This document shows, piece by piece, positions 1 to 12,439 of a DNA stretch of 64,000 bases. The notes beneath the pieces were generated by a model. It ran no database searches. It was not told the origin of the DNA and was given only the letters and a program-made list of their open reading frames with translations. Numbering within the stretch: position 1 is the first letter of the stretch; every line of letters begins with the position of its first letter. A program made the translations under genes and the position numbers. This DNA comes from Paraescarpia echinospica (lineage: Eukaryota; Annelida; Polychaeta; Sabellida; Siboglinidae). The stretch is from positions 49,511,275 to 49,575,274 of the forward strand of contig CM034541.1 of NCBI GenBank assembly GCA_020002185.1, read 5' to 3'.

Positions 1-443
1 GCAAAACTAGGATAACAAATAAGAACACATTGCCAAACAGATAACAGATAAAAATCGCAGGTATTCCATTTCTGTGCCACGAACCATAAACTGAATTAGC
101 AATATGTTCCTTTCGCTGGTAGCGTGAATATGGTAAATGACAACATTGACAAAAATCTCAGAACGTTGTGTTATACACACATATATAGAAATATATAGAA
201 ATGTTGGAACTCTCAATAAGCGAAAGGTTTCCTTGTTTATTTGCCATCTAACGGGTTTGCTCTGGATAAATATGACGCAATTTCCGTAATAAAAACCATA
301 ATGCAAAGTTCGGTAGTCGGAACGGATAATCTATAATGTATCTCCAAACCATGCCCAAAATATTGGATGATAAAACATACTCGACGATAATTGATGCTTA
401 TCAAATTGAAATTTGCGTCTGACTAAGGCTATGTGTGTTGCAG

Positions 444-3427
444 GCGTCACCATTCTGCTCTCCCTGACCGTCTTTCTGCTCCTGGTGGCCGAGACTATGC
501 CGCCGACGTCAGATGCCGTGCCGCTTATCGGTTAGTATCATCTGTACGTTATTTGCTCCAGTAAAACGGTTTGGGCATTGGAGAGAAATACTTCATTTTT
601 GTCGGTTGTATCCCAAGCCAGTCGTTCAGCGACAAAGGCTAATAGGACAACTTTGCCTAGACGTTTTATCTGCCTCGCACACACATCAAGAAAAATATAC
701 AGGTAATTATAAAACTATAAAAAAAACCTGTTCCGTTTTGTTTGCGTTTGCCTGAAATCAATTGTTTATGGCCATTTGGCAAACATATACTTCCCACTCT
801 AAATAAATCGTCCATAGTGTGCCGTCACCATGATACGTGTGTCATAGTTGAATGTTTTCATTATTCATTAATCCCATCGCAGTCCAGTTTCATGTTGTCA
901 TTCGGTGTACAATGCAGCCGGTTCCTTCATTGCGTGCGTACATCACACGCACGCACGGACGTACACTCACACACACATGCGCGCACTTACGCGCGCACAC
1001 ACACACACACGCACGCACATACGCACAACGCACTCACGCACACACACGCACGCACACACACGCACGCACACACACGCACGCAAACACGCACTTACTCACG
1101 AACGCACGCACACACACGTGCGCGCGCGCACACACACACATACACACACACACCCTCCCCCCACACACAACTATAGTCTCAACGGTTATGTTGTTGAATC
1201 GTTGCAGGCATGTACTTCGCGTGCATCATGTTGATGTGTTCTCTCTCCGTCGTCTTCACCGTGCTCGTGCTAAACTACCACCACAGAACTCCCGACACAC
1301 ACGAAATGCCAGAATGGGTAAGCATAAAATCACACGATCGTCGTCGTTCACAATGTTCCTCGTTAAACATGGGAAAGTTCAGGACACAATAGTTTGTTTG
1401 TTTGCTAGGGAGCAGCAGAGACCATCACACAATACAGCGGTTCTTTTTCTCCCCGTGTACCCCATGAAGTTTGAGACGATCGTCAGAGTACCCCCACCAT
1501 TTTAACATATATATATATATATATATATAGACTCTATAATAAACAATATTCTACACTCAGTTCACGATAACATATAATGTTATTAATGATTATTATAAAC
1601 AAAATTATACGCCAAATTTATAATAACAAATACTTAAAAACTAAGCGATGAATCAGCCTTTTCAAAATAAGCAACTCAATTCGGGAAACATGTTTGGACA
1701 GGCAGATTCGGAGCTCATCAGTGGCATAGAGTCGGGCTCGAAGTTTGGTCTTTGTGCTGAACAACACCAACAATCCGTGTTCACATAAATAGGTGGACGG
1801 AAGATCAACAATGCCCTCAAATATAATCCTCACATAATCCAGACTCGGATATGACATGTCCATCTTAGATGAGAACGTGGCCAGGGGAAGCTGTTCAACC
1901 GCATCATGGAAGACGGTAGATTTAATCACGAACTCCAAACAGTCCACCACGTCTGCTAGGGATATTGCACCTCCACGCTGGACGGATCTCAGAGCAAAGT
2001 TGCATCGTTCGCGTGCAGATCCGTTAGTTATTTGGCTTTGACGACAGGTGCGTGCGCCTGTACAGTTGCCCCAAGTTTCCTTTCACAACTTCTTCATCAC
2101 CAAACACTGCATTGTGATGATCAGAAATGTTGAAGTTCAAGTAGTTGACGTTGTCTTCCCACAACTCCAGCTTCACGATGAATGTTTGTACTTTAAGTAA
2201 TTTCTAGATTTGTTCTTATAGAAGTGGTTAAACAATTCTGAGGTTTCATCTATTAGCCATTCCTCTTTAGTTCCATGGTCTCCATGACAGTGAATAGACC
2301 GCGATATGGAAGAGCTGTGTCTCTTGATCCGCATGCAACTCTTGGCAAAAAAACACAATCGAGTATTGGATTTGGTTTTATTTACATATTGACAACATCA
2401 TCAAGGTATGCTCCTAGCTTTGGTGGGACTACCTTTGATGCGAGAGCATATCGATGGACAAAGCAGTGAAATATTTTTGAATGGTGAAACTTATCACCTC
2501 CTGCGATCATTCACTCGGGGAAAAAAACTGCTAAAAATGGCCAACATCGAACATACGCGCACATTGTCCCACGATAATCCCTCGGCCTCAAAATATTTGG
2601 AGACTTAATTTGCATAGTACATTCGCTGGATCAATTGTACTTCACCACATGTCCTGACTTCAGAGAGTAATTTCTTATAAATTGCGGTTAGGGTCGTCTG
2701 CCTCCACAATACTACCAATAACGGGTGTTTGGCATTTGAATGTTTTGTTTATAATTTCAGCGTTTCATGGGTGCGACATTCAAATCGCGAACAAAATGAT
2801 TGAACGCAAGTTCTATTTATTTCGCGCGCACTCTGTCTCTGTCTCTGTCTCTGTCTCTCTCGCTCGCTCTCGCTCTCTCTCTCTCTCTTTCTCGTCAATT
2901 TTTATCCGAAGATTACATAAATATTCACAAGCCCTATTAACTAACCATAACTCTCCATGTCTTCCCCTTAGGTGAAGAAGTTCATCTGCGAGTGGCTGGC
3001 GTGGCTGCTACGCATGAGACGTCCTGGCTGCAGCAACATATGTGATAAAAGACGTTCGTCGAAAGCGAGCACACCCGACCACGAGATGGCGGGTCGCTCC
3101 TCACGTAGTCTCCTCGCCAATGTCCTTGACCTCGACGACGACTTCGGCGGTTCGAAGTCGTACTGCAATGGCGTCACGATAGAAAATGGTGGCTTGGCCG
3201 TCACGGAGTTATCTACGGGCGGAGCGTCGTACCATCTAAAGTATATACTCAAGGAGTTAAAGGTGTTGACAAACAAAGTGAAGTCTGACGAGGAAGTTGC
3301 GGACAAGTGCAATGATTGGAAGTTTGCTGCGCTTGTCATTGACCGCTTGTGTCTTTGGATGTTCACTGTGTTTACAGCAGTTTCGACAATAGCAATCATC
3401 TTTTCGGCACCGCACGTCATTGTGTGA
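444..3427 (+). CDS. Nicotinic acetylcholine receptor subunit, alpha7-like, 3' part (three exons)
   Basis: This is the C-terminal part of a pentameric acetylcholine-gated cation channel subunit at the plasma membrane. Exons read as 444-530, 1208-1317 and 2972-3427, each with AG acceptors and GT donors (GTTAGT, GTAAGC). The first carries M2, the pore helix ([17 protein letters not shown]). The second carries M3 ([20 protein letters not shown]) followed by [15 protein letters not shown], close to the YHHHDPDGGKMPKW type of vertebrate alpha7. The third carries a cytoplasmic loop of about 110 residues and then M4 ([20 protein letters not shown]), ending at a stop at 3425-3427. The cytoplasmic amphipathic stretch before M4 ends CNDWKF, as in alpha7. 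Exon phases agree (phase 1, then phase 0). Exons for the ligand-binding domain and M1 lie upstream of the window. Family assignment is strong; the exact subunit is inferred. Confidence 0.93.
930..1172. repeat. CA/CGCA-rich microsatellite in receptor intron
   Basis: A simple repeat of CA dinucleotides mixed with ACGC and ACGT units fills most of the intron between the M2 and M3 exons. It is open in all three forward frames as His/Thr/Arg-rich low-complexity peptide, which is an artefact of the repeat. Confidence 0.95.
1610..2560 (-). pseudogene. hAT-type transposase relic (ZBED5-like C-terminal part)
   Basis: This degraded DNA-transposon transposase lies in the last receptor intron, antisense to the host gene. 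The clearest part is 1618-1950 (minus), with PLATF, then SYPSL, then [13 protein letters not shown], then a KTKLRARL block and [13 protein letters not shown]. This is the order seen in the hAT C-terminal dimerisation domain (YPxL, TYLCExGFS, KTKxRNRL, LRxxLS). A weaker upstream block near 2100-2165 reads [14 protein letters not shown], a stretch with the same kind of spacing as hAT catalytic-domain ends. Stops and frame changes separate the blocks, so it is not a functional gene. Terminal inverted repeats were not found. Confidence 0.7.
2828..2893. repeat. TCTG/CT microsatellite
   Basis: A pyrimidine run of CTCTGT, CTCG and CT repeats lies about 80 bases before the acceptor of the last receptor exon. 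It merges into the pyrimidine-rich region upstream of that splice site. Confidence 0.9.
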
Positions 3428-5300
3428 TACTTCATGATAATATCGACTGCATCAGGATGAAACTGAGTGATTTTGTTACTGACAATATTGTTTGTATTGC
3501 ACATTCACCTGGGTGTAAATTATGGGCATACATTAATTATAAGGGATGGTCCAGGGTGCTAAACTGGGATTTGCAGGGATATGCAATATTGTATAGCTAC
3601 TAGTCTTTAGACTCCACGTGGCATTGCACAATTTGCTTAGATACCGGAATTACATACTTCAAAGAGATGGAAAGTGAGTGAAACCCTCCTTCTGGTTTGA
3701 AGTACGCGAGCGAAAAAAACCGTGGTCCGTATATTACTTTGCACCTAAATTGAACTTCAACATGTTAAAATAATGAAGGTTGAAGCGTATTCAACAAACA
3801 AAGCTGGACATATTTAATATTGACGCATGGAAGAATTGGAAATGTTACATAAGCAATACTATGACAATTCATCGCTGACGTCATTTGGTTCGTAACTTGT
3901 ATTGCTGTTACATTGAAAATAGATATTGTTTTCAATTAACACGATTAGCAGTTGACGTATCACTGTTTCTTTTCCAAGTCGTGCGAAGCGTCTGACTTTA
4001 CAGTCTTCGAAATAACACAATAGCATATGGGTGGATGATTGGCGATGCAAGAATATTTAAGTCCCGGATGTGTCACATGTATTTAGCAAATATAGTTGTT
4101 CTTATGTATACTTTGACCGATAGCTCCTACAGTATGGGGTGTGTTAGCATCCCGTATAAATAATGTATATACATCGATCTTTCCATTACACTTCCCCGAG
4201 TTTGTCTTTGTAAGTGTGAACATTTAAAAACGTGCATTATAAAAATGTATGTCAAAGAAAATTTAGCTATTTTTACACGAAAAACATAATGATATTGATT
4301 TTTATGAACTCGTGTATTTGTTAGTATTTATATCGTTATTAAGAATAGAGGAATAAATCGTAGACAGCAATATCACTGAAAAGATTATGCTCGAAGTAGG
4401 GAAACTAGAACAGTACAGTTATACAAATGACACCGCAATTGCATTAGGTTTATTGCTAGAAAATGTAACTTTTAAAATATAATATAATAAACATAATTAT
4501 AGGCAAAATGAGATTGCCATAAACTGTACGAAGTTGTACTTTTGTTTACTATGATATGTGTTCGACAATGTAGGTCGAAAGGAATCGTGGTGTGAAATAC
4601 AGTACAACACGACTAGTATGTTTTGTCCATGTAGTGGTCTGTATGTCCACATGCAAACAAATAATTATGTTTTCCTGGGGACTTTGCCTCAGTCTTTCCA
4701 TGAGTCACCTGGTTTTCTTATATGCCAAACAGTGGTTTATCGTAATATATACATACTGTGTGGTTAAACCTCACGATGCCTACCGCGGATTGTATGGGTT
4801 ACAGTTTCGTAGGTTCACTTCCGTAAATTTACTGTACACCGCAAAACGGTATTTGAACCTGATACGATGAATAATCCCCATACCTATCGGTTTTCAAATT
4901 ACACAACTTTGTTGTGAAATTATTGGCTTTTGCCCAGGTGAATATCGGGAACAGGATTTAATCGTTTTGTTATAATTATATATAATATATATACATATAT
5001 ATAGCTAATTCTCCCAGTTTCTACACGATGACTATTTTGTGCCTATATATATATATATATATTTGTATGAATGCATGTATATATTTATATATGAATGACA
5101 TTACTATTGTGGCATGACATTTCATATATCAAATATTCCCGCATGCAGTTGTCACTTTTAAAGCTTATATATATATATACTTTAATATACCTCACACCGA
5201 CCATCAGCTTCTTAAAATCTTGGTGATTCCCTTAAAGAAGTGGTAGGCGATTTTTCAATATCAGAGTTTAAAGTTTACTGAACATTCTTCAGGATAGCTC
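3428..5300. other. Receptor 3' flank, AT-rich, no gene seen
   Basis: The start presumably holds the 3' UTR of the receptor gene. An AATAAA lies near 4350, too far away to assign with confidence. TA-rich microsatellite patches occur around 4975-5180. No coding similarity was recognised on either strand. Confidence 0.5.
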
Positions 5301-5312
5301 GTTTTCAAATCA

Positions 5313-5485
5313 GAAACTTTCGTTTTTCATATCCAAGATGTTTAATTTACCTTGTAAAGGCTTTCGTCAACGTATCACGTCGACTTCGTCAGTACCGATG
5401 ACGCTGAATGACGTCATCGTACACGTGAGGCTGTTCGTAATTGCTCTCTGTTGATAGGTGTTCTGGTTTTCCTGATCCAGATGGC
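5313..5485. repeat. Left arm of inverted repeat flanking the Penelope-like element
   Basis: This 173-base segment is close to the reverse complement of 7245-7423, with a few substitutions and one small indel patch in its first third. On the minus strand it codes for the last residues of the element's protein (HVYDDVIQRHRY and stop). Confidence 0.9.
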
Positions 5486-7245
5486 GTCTTTGTCTTGTCT
5501 ACAATTTTCACTCCCTCCCAGTCTATGATGTGGTTTTCAGTTGTCGCATGGTCTGTAAGGGCGGTTTTATTGATGGTAGACATCAATCTTTTTTTACGCT
5601 CCTTGTGTATTTCTCATTTTTCGTGTTTTGAGTAGTCTTCATGTCTCCCCAATGTACTCAGCACCACAATTCTTGCACGGTATTTGATACACCAGTCCGC
5701 CCTGTTCTTCTAGCTCTACTTTGTCCTTGGGATGTACCAACAGGTGCCTGAGGGTAGTGTGGGGACGCATGGCTGTTGCTACTCCATACTTCTTCAGTAC
5801 TCGGTGTACTTTCTCTGAGACCCCCTCTACGTATGGGATGACTACTTGGCTCCGGTAGTTTTTTCCTTAGTGTTGGCCTTTTTGTTGGTCTTTTTCTTCT
5901 TACTGCTATCTGTCACCTTTTTCAAGGCCCACGACGGATAGCCACATACTCTTAGAGCTCTTCTCAAGTGTTCCAACTCTTTTTTCTTGTCTCCCTCATC
6001 TGAAGTTATCGTCTCACACCTTTTGTGGTGGGACGCAAAGTTCAGGTATTGGTCAGTGTGCGTCTTCTTCCTGTACACTGTGGACTTCACACTGCCATTT
6101 TCCTTTCTGGTGAACTTTGCATTCAAGAAGGGCATGCTGTTGTTCTCTTCGTCTTCCTGCGTGAAAATGATGCTACCTGTGCGGTCTAAGGTGTTCATGT
6201 GTTGTTGTAATTTATTTGCCTTTCCTGTGTGTACCAGGCAAATTACATCCTCCACATATCGCACCCAGTTCGGTTGGCAATCGACTGGTGCTGTGGCTAA
6301 TATTTTCTGCTCCAGGTTCTCCATGTACAGGTTCACAACCAACAGTGGGAGATACTGGACTGCCCATGGCTACCCAAACTTCTGCTGATAAATTTATCCT
6401 CCAAATTTGAAGTATGTCGTCTACAAGACATATTTCAACAACTCCGTGATGTCGTCTACGTTTAGGTTTGTTCTCTTCTTTAGTGTCTTGTCATTCTCTA
6501 GTCTTTTTCTGATGATTTCGAAAGCTTCTCTGATCGGGGTCTTCGTGAACAGTGACACAACATCATATGACACAAATGATTCTCCTTCTTCCATTCACAG
6601 CTTTGTCATTTCTTTCACCAGTTCTTGTGACTTTTCCGTGTGGTGTTCTGTTTTTCCAACAAGTGGTTGTAGTATGTTGGCCAATTCCCTGGATACTCTG
6701 TATGCTATTGTCTATGTGTAGTCGACAATTGGTCGGAGTGGCACCCCCTCCTTGTGGGTTTGTGGTGATCCATACATCCGTGGTACTTTTTCTAGCGCAG
6801 GATACAAGTACCAGTACTGATCTTTGGTGATCTTCCCTTCCTTCTCCAAGGAATTTACCATTTTGATGAGTTCTGCCTTATATTTCTTGGACGGATCCTT
6901 CTTTAACTTCTCATATGTCGCTTCGTCACTTAGCATTTCTTTCATTTTTCCTGGTATTATTTCGTTTCCATGATGACTGTGGCCTTTCCCTTGTCCACTG
7001 GGAGTATGGTGATGGACTTCTCCTTCTGTAGCTCTTTTACAGCTGTTCTTTCTTGTCTGGTTAGGTTCTGTTTTGGAACTTTTGCTGATTTCAGAACTCC
7101 CGCGATGTCTGCACGAAGTTTGTCTTTTTGTTCTTGTGGTAGGCTCCATGTTGCTTGCTCTGCCGCTAGGACGAACTCATTGGTCGGTACTTTCTCTGGC
7201 GTTACCACAAGGAACCCAACAGAAGATTCCGGTATATCAAAGAAG
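5389..7245 (-). mobile_element. Penelope-like retroelement (RT plus GIY-YIG), decayed
   Basis: Penelope-like elements encode a reverse transcriptase and usually a GIY-YIG endonuclease. In minus-strand order there is an N-terminal block (PLPQEQ-like, LPVDKGKATVIME), a fingers block (YGSPQTHKEGVPLRPIV), a palm block (SYDVVSLFT), the catalytic region (WVRYVEDVICLVHTGKA), and a thumb block (MPFLNAKFTRKENGSV, ASHHKR). A C-terminal GIY-YIG-type region follows (GLVYQIPCKNCGAEYIGET, then DHATTENHIIDWEGVKIVD). At least four frame changes or stops break the reading frame (near 6956, 6715, 6400 and 5840). The normal YxDD catalytic box reads YVED at 6247-6258, an Asp to Glu change. It is inactive, but complete enough to classify with confidence. 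Confidence 0.9.
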
Positions 7246-7423
7246 CCATCTGGATCAGGAAAACCAGAACACCCATCAACAGAGACGATGGCAAGTACGA
7301 ACTGCCTCACGTGTACGATGACGTCATTCAGCGTCATCGGTACTGATGAAGTTGACGTGATACGTTAACGAAAGCCTCTACCAGGTAAATTAAACATCTT
7401 GGATATGAAAAATGAAAGTTTCG
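7245..7423 (+). repeat. Right arm of inverted repeat (3' end of an opposite-facing Penelope-like copy)
   Basis: On the plus strand this segment codes for the same C-terminal tail as the left arm, ending HVYDDVIQRHRY and a stop. The same AT-rich 3' flank follows (GGTAAATTAAACATCTTGG). It therefore looks like the truncated 3' end of a second copy joined head-on to the minus-strand element. Confidence 0.85.
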
Positions 7424-10020
7424 TAATAGAGTTTAAAGTATTCATGAAACCACACAGCCTGACATCAGATCGGTTGATATTGTGGGGCAAGTCCGTTTCA
7501 TCACGAAGGGGTAGCTTGGGCCACGCCCGTTCTCAGACAGGGTGATGTTTGAAGGTAGATGCAGTTGGAGGTTTTGTTGAGCGTCCAACGTTACTGCACA
7601 TTACACGAGGGGAGTACATTAGTAAATATGCTCACATCCATCAACCTCTGCCTTTAACATTCTACAGTTTCCGATGCGACGATGACATAAAATGTCCCGG
7701 TTTTACAACATGTGAATATACTGAGATAGCAAAGAAAAGAGACAAAACAATAAATCTTCATTTTAGAGGTTAAATATAGTCAATTTCATCGCATGGATTG
7801 ACTGATTTGTTAAATTCCAGTATTAAAAACATTGTGACGGTAAACTGATTCCAGCTTTAAAAGTACAAGATATATATAATAATAATGTTTTTAATAGTTA
7901 ATGTTTGCTGAGTTAGATCTTTTCCGAGAAACAGGGCATTCTAACCGGCTATTATAGATCCAAGCAATCAAATTAAAATCGTTGTAGATCCATTTAAAAT
8001 TAATGTGCCAGTAACTGCTGGCGAAATTTGAAGCTGACAGAAATCTGCCAACTGTGGAAGTAGACGGGAATGTGGACAACACGTAGTGTAACGAACTGGT
8101 AAAGTACATTTTTGTAGTTGTTCTCCACTTTTTACCTGACTGTTCAGGGAGATGCTGACCTCGATAATGGTCCTCGATTTATCGTTTCTTGTTCTCCCCC
8201 CTCACTGTTCTTGCATTTCTGACTCCACCGTCCTTCTCCATTTTTCTTTATCTTTCGCTGTCATTCTCTGCTCCTATCCAAATCCCTTCCAAATCTCGCC
8301 ATGTATGCAATCCTCCCATTTCAGTCTTTCTTCACCAACCGTTCTTCTCCCATTTGCTCCACATGTCCAGTTCACATTAGCCGATCCTCACCAGCGTCCT
8401 CCTGAAACTCTCTTTCACACCAACCTCTTCCCACCAGCTCCTCCATTCTTTGGTTGTCTTCATTCCCGCAATGTTTCCTCACCCAATTGTTTTCGTAAAT
8501 CTGTACCTGTTATCTCTATTGTTGTTTTTTGGCATTAACGTTGTCTCCATGCAATCCATGTAAACATGAGCTGAGCAACTTTCCCTTGAGCTTTTGAGAT
8601 ATGTGTCTATCTCCCATAACCCCTTATATTTTCCTCCATAAATTCGTCTCTGCTTTTAATGTATCAATATATTGCATAAAAGTTATGAATATAGAAAAGC
8701 ATTCTACATATTTTATTTTAGGACTCATGTTCGTTTGTTATTATTATAAATAATATTAATGTTGATAATGATGAACCATTAAAATAATTAATATTGTGGT
8801 GTGATATCAATAAACATATATCTACCTAAATATACATTGATCTTAAGATACAGCTCAAAGTATGTCAGATATTCTATCTACATTCAAATGTTACAACAAT
8901 TAGATGGTCCTAAGTTTCATCTTGATATTGACCCACGTTTAGTTATTGTATAAAATTATCATCTGACGTGTAATTATACCGCTGACAAGTTCAATAGTTG
9001 GCGAAAGATGCATTCAAAAAAAATTCTGCTAAGCGAATCTATCTACAAGACGGTTGCTAGATAGGACAAAGACAACTGTAGCATGACATGGGTACAACGG
9101 CGATTCAGATACAACACATCGAAGTGTCTCGATCTTGGAGGAGATCTGTGTAAATACAATAGGGAACTGGAGCCGGCCAACAATCGAAGGCCAATGACCT
9201 TGTCCATCAAATTAAGATTCCCAGTTCTCGTAACCTGACGTCGCTGTCGTATTTATTCGAGAAATCACAATGGACTTTGAACAGAGATCAATGATTGCAA
9301 ACAGAATCGGTGACAGTCTATCTGATATTTGCATGTAGGCCTTCTCTTTATAATGCATAGGCGCCGGAATCGGAAGGGCCTTAGGGGCTCTGCCCTTCCC
9401 CAATATGTGTTATGGGGGTCTGAGGATTTGATTAGCCCCCCCATATTTAGGGAAGGGTGTGTATTTTCGAGGGGAAATGTTTTGGTGTGGGGGGCTCATT
9501 GTTCATAACTTAGTTTTGCCTTCACATACATGTAGCAGATTACACGCTTACAAGCGTTTCTAATATTTATGGTATATGCGACTAGGAAACGCGTTCAAAA
9601 AAACGAAAAAAATCGCAAGAAAATACACTAAAAGCGATTTGCCGCCAGAACATAAAAATGGCGACTGATTTGGCACGCGAAGTTGGTGCACCCAAGCGGT
9701 AGTGATATCAACTAATGTTTTTATCACATCAACTTTAGATGATGCAAGTGGTCTGAACTTAAAATGTAATTGTCCACTTTGCCGCAGTAGCCGTCTATAT
9801 CTCCCCTATATCCGACAACTTTACAATTATTGCTCTTGATAGCAATGTTGCTAAAACTGTTTGATGTTGTTATACTATCTAAGGAACAAAATGCGCTTGC
9901 AAAATCGCATTTGCAATTGGGTTCAATGCAAATGGCAGTAATGTATATGCACCCATGTTAGATGCCAACAAGGCATTCGACACTTTTTAACAAGATTAAA
10001 CAAGATTGCCATTCAGAAAA
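7424..10020. other. No recognisable gene; pyrimidine-rich patch at 8150-8540
   Basis: This stretch is mostly AT-rich. The plus strand of 8150-8540 is strongly C/T-biased and therefore open for about 128 codons, but the peptide (Ser/Pro/Phe/Leu-rich) matches nothing I recognise. An isolated CCCCCC/GGGG-rich patch lies at 9390-9480. Confidence 0.5.
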
Positions 10021-10027
10021 TTAATTC

Positions 10028-10520
10028 TAGATGGCAGGTGGACAAGGAAGCCTTTTGGTTTATCGAGAGTCCAATACTTTTTATTTACGTGTATCCCGCC
10101 CTTTTAAGGTGTGTCAATTTTATTTTTAAACATGTTCACGCTATTAGCACCAACACAATCAGGGGATAATATGTTCCATTCATTTACAGTCCTTTGTGAA
10201 AATGAGAACTTTCTTATATCTAATCTACACTGCGCCTTTACTAATGTAACTTCATGTCCTCTGGTCCTTCTATCTTTCTTAACTGAGAAAGAACATTTCT
10301 ATCAATATTTTCATAACCATTCGATATTTTAACCAATTCTATCTGATCTCCTCTCAAACCATATTTTTAGGCGTATTTCGTAACTAGGATCCCTCAGTTT
10401 TTGTATCATTTTAGTTGCTTTCCTCTGTACTCTGTCTAGCATATCTATGTCATTCTTGCGGTATGGCCTCCACGCTTGTATACAATATTATAAATGAGGC
10501 GTAACTATTGTTTTGTAGGG
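10028..10520 (-). mobile_element. 3' end of CR1-like LINE (same family as 23.1 and 56.1 kb copies)
   Basis: Read on the minus strand, this matches the terminal RT segment and 3' flank of the copies at 24.6-25.1 and 58.6-59.1 kb, including the RRNDIDMLDRVQ, RDPSYEI and KMFFLS-type blocks and the CCTTGTCCACCTGCCA tail. It is 5' truncated and carries several frame breaks. It shows that this family inserted at least three times in the window. Confidence 0.85.
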
Positions 10521-10544
10521 TGTAGGGCAAGGAGGTGTAACGGA

Positions 10545-11840
10545 TAGTACCTCACGGTGAATGAGTCACGTCCCACACAGGACGGTCAGGATCTATCCTA
10601 TTTGGTTCCCCCTCCTTGTTTAGCTCACATATGGCTCCTAGTGTCTGCATGTGTACGGCAGCTCCACACCCCGGGCAACGGCTTTGGCTGGCCGGCCAAA
10701 GTATGTGAGTGCCTTTCCGAAGGGTTGTCCCCCTTCTTAGTACACACATCTGTTGGTGGAGTTGTAGGCGGAAGAATCCCCAGAGGTAAACGGCTACGAC
10801 GGCGAGAGATGGACGCATCAGGGCGCACCAGGGCGCACCAGGGCGCACAGGGCGCATCAGGGATGTAGAATGATAAGCGACCAGAACCGTCCGGAAAGCA
10901 ATGGCAAACTACTGGAAGGTACACTGCCAAAAAAACAGATGAAACCATGATAGCAAAGAGAATCGATATGGGACTCGGTGGTGAGTCCCCCAAGCCAGAA
11001 GAGTTCCTAACGGCTATTAGGGAAGAGCCAGAAGCAACTGGAAGTACTACTTAAGCTGACGAAGGCAATGTGCTCGACTGTGCGGGGAAGGAAAAGAAGT
11101 TCAGCGAATGGCTAAAAGTCCCGGGAATAGCAAAACACCGATGGGCGGGACAAGGTCATTTTACACCACACGCCGGAGGAAAATTCATATACTCCGGACA
11201 AGCAAAGACAGGACAAGGAGGCGTATAGCAAATACAGTACTTGGATACAAACCAGTAAATGACATCAACAGCAGAAGAGGAAGAAATAGAAGCTTTTTAG
11301 ACGAATTTGCAAGATGAAATAGACGAATCCAAGAAATCGGACATCACCATTGTCGTGGGCGATTTTAACGCCAAAGTGGGACAAAGACAAGACGACATGG
11401 AACGAGGAACAATCGGGAAATTTGGATTAGAAGAGAGAAACGAAAGGGGAGAACAACTCGTTGAGTTCGCCATCGCTAATAACCTCACACTCATAAATAC
11501 CAATTTCTCAAATCACCCTAGAAGAATCTACATGTGGACATAGCTCAATGGAAAGACTACAAATCAAATAGACTACATCATGATACAAAAGAGATGGTTT
11601 CATCAATAACAGGTGCAAGAACACTACCAGGAGCAGACTGTGGATCTGATCATGAACTACTGATGGCAGAGATTAAACTTAAGTTAAAAGTGAAAAAGGA
11701 GCGACAATAGCACAAAGATATGATGTCGAAAATCTAACAGACGAATACATAGTATCTGTGAAGAATCGATTTACAACATTACTGACAATGACAGAAGAGA
11801 AAGAACCAGAAGAAATCGCAAATGATACCAAGAAAAAAAA
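10545..11840 (+). mobile_element. RTE-type LINE fragment, 5' part with endonuclease, decayed
   Basis: An open stretch at 11307-11543 carries the APE-endonuclease core DITIVVGDFNAKVG, followed by ERNERGEQLVEFA, NNLTLINTNF and RRIYMWT. A nearby piece reads VLGYKPVND, and the later region reads AQRYDVENL and VKNRFTTLL. This order is that of the RTE/BovB-like LINEs often annotated as craniofacial-development-protein-2-like. Bases between the VLGYKPVND and DITIVVGDFNA blocks are missing or shifted, and no RT domain follows. The element is cut by a minus-strand LINE fragment near 11840-11880. Confidence 0.75.
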
Positions 11841-11869
11841 ATTAAATCGCAAATGATACCAAGACAACT

Positions 11870-12400
11870 TTCCAAACAATTGTGCTGCATGGTGAGATTT
11901 CCCAGTATGAATGAGAGATTGTCATTAAATTTGCTGATACTGGTATTCGGTGCTCTATACACACAATCGACATTGATTTTTTTCGTGTTTACTAATTTGT
12001 ATCTCAATAAAGATGCTTTCAAAACAGTCATCAACAGCATACGATATGTTCCTTAAACAAATATCAGAAGACTCGTAATTGTTAAGTACATATCCACACA
12101 CATATATGGCAACGCCACCACCTTGTTTGTTTTTTCTGCAATTACAGTACAGTTTGTAACCCGAAAATACTATATCGTTACAGTTTACTTCACTTCTATC
12201 CCAACTGTTTTCTTTAAGCCACGTTTCTGATATAGCAATTATATGAAATTTATACTCCATGCTTTGGATAGTATCTTTAATCTTGGGTAAGTTAGCTTTT
12301 AAACTCCGGGCATTAAAGTGTACCATACTCAGCTTGATTGGCTGGTTTTTGCCAGCACTGCTAAAGTTGGTTGAAAATATTATGTAGTAAATCAATTGTG
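11870..12400 (-). mobile_element. CR1-like LINE fragment, endonuclease N-terminal part only
   Basis: On the minus strand this reads LSMVHFNARSLKANLPKI, then FHIIAISETWLKEN, then GYKLYCNCRKNKQGGGVAIYV, then CVYRAPNTSISKFNDNLSFI. These are the conserved APE-endonuclease blocks (NARSL, ISETWL, GGGVAIYV, YRPP-like) of CR1/L2-type LINEs. Only about 530 bases remain and one frame change near 11960 splits them. It abuts the longer LINE to its right but does not share its sequence. Confidence 0.82.
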
Positions 12401-12439
12401 CTGGGGTGTAGTAAGTGATTGTGGATGATTTTGAGCATG

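Noticed and set aside
742..1505. Long overlapping plus-strand open frames of His/Thr/Arg-rich peptide
   Set aside because: They are translations of the CA/CGCA microsatellite in an intron and occur in all three frames.
8152..8538. 128-codon plus-strand frame
   Set aside because: C/T-biased sequence avoids stops by composition; the peptide has no domain or conserved motif I can name.
10552..10993. Overlapping frames on both strands at the start of the RTE fragment
   Set aside because: They disagree in frame with the endonuclease block and include a short tandem repeat (GGGCGCACCA); best seen as decayed 5' sequence of the LINE.
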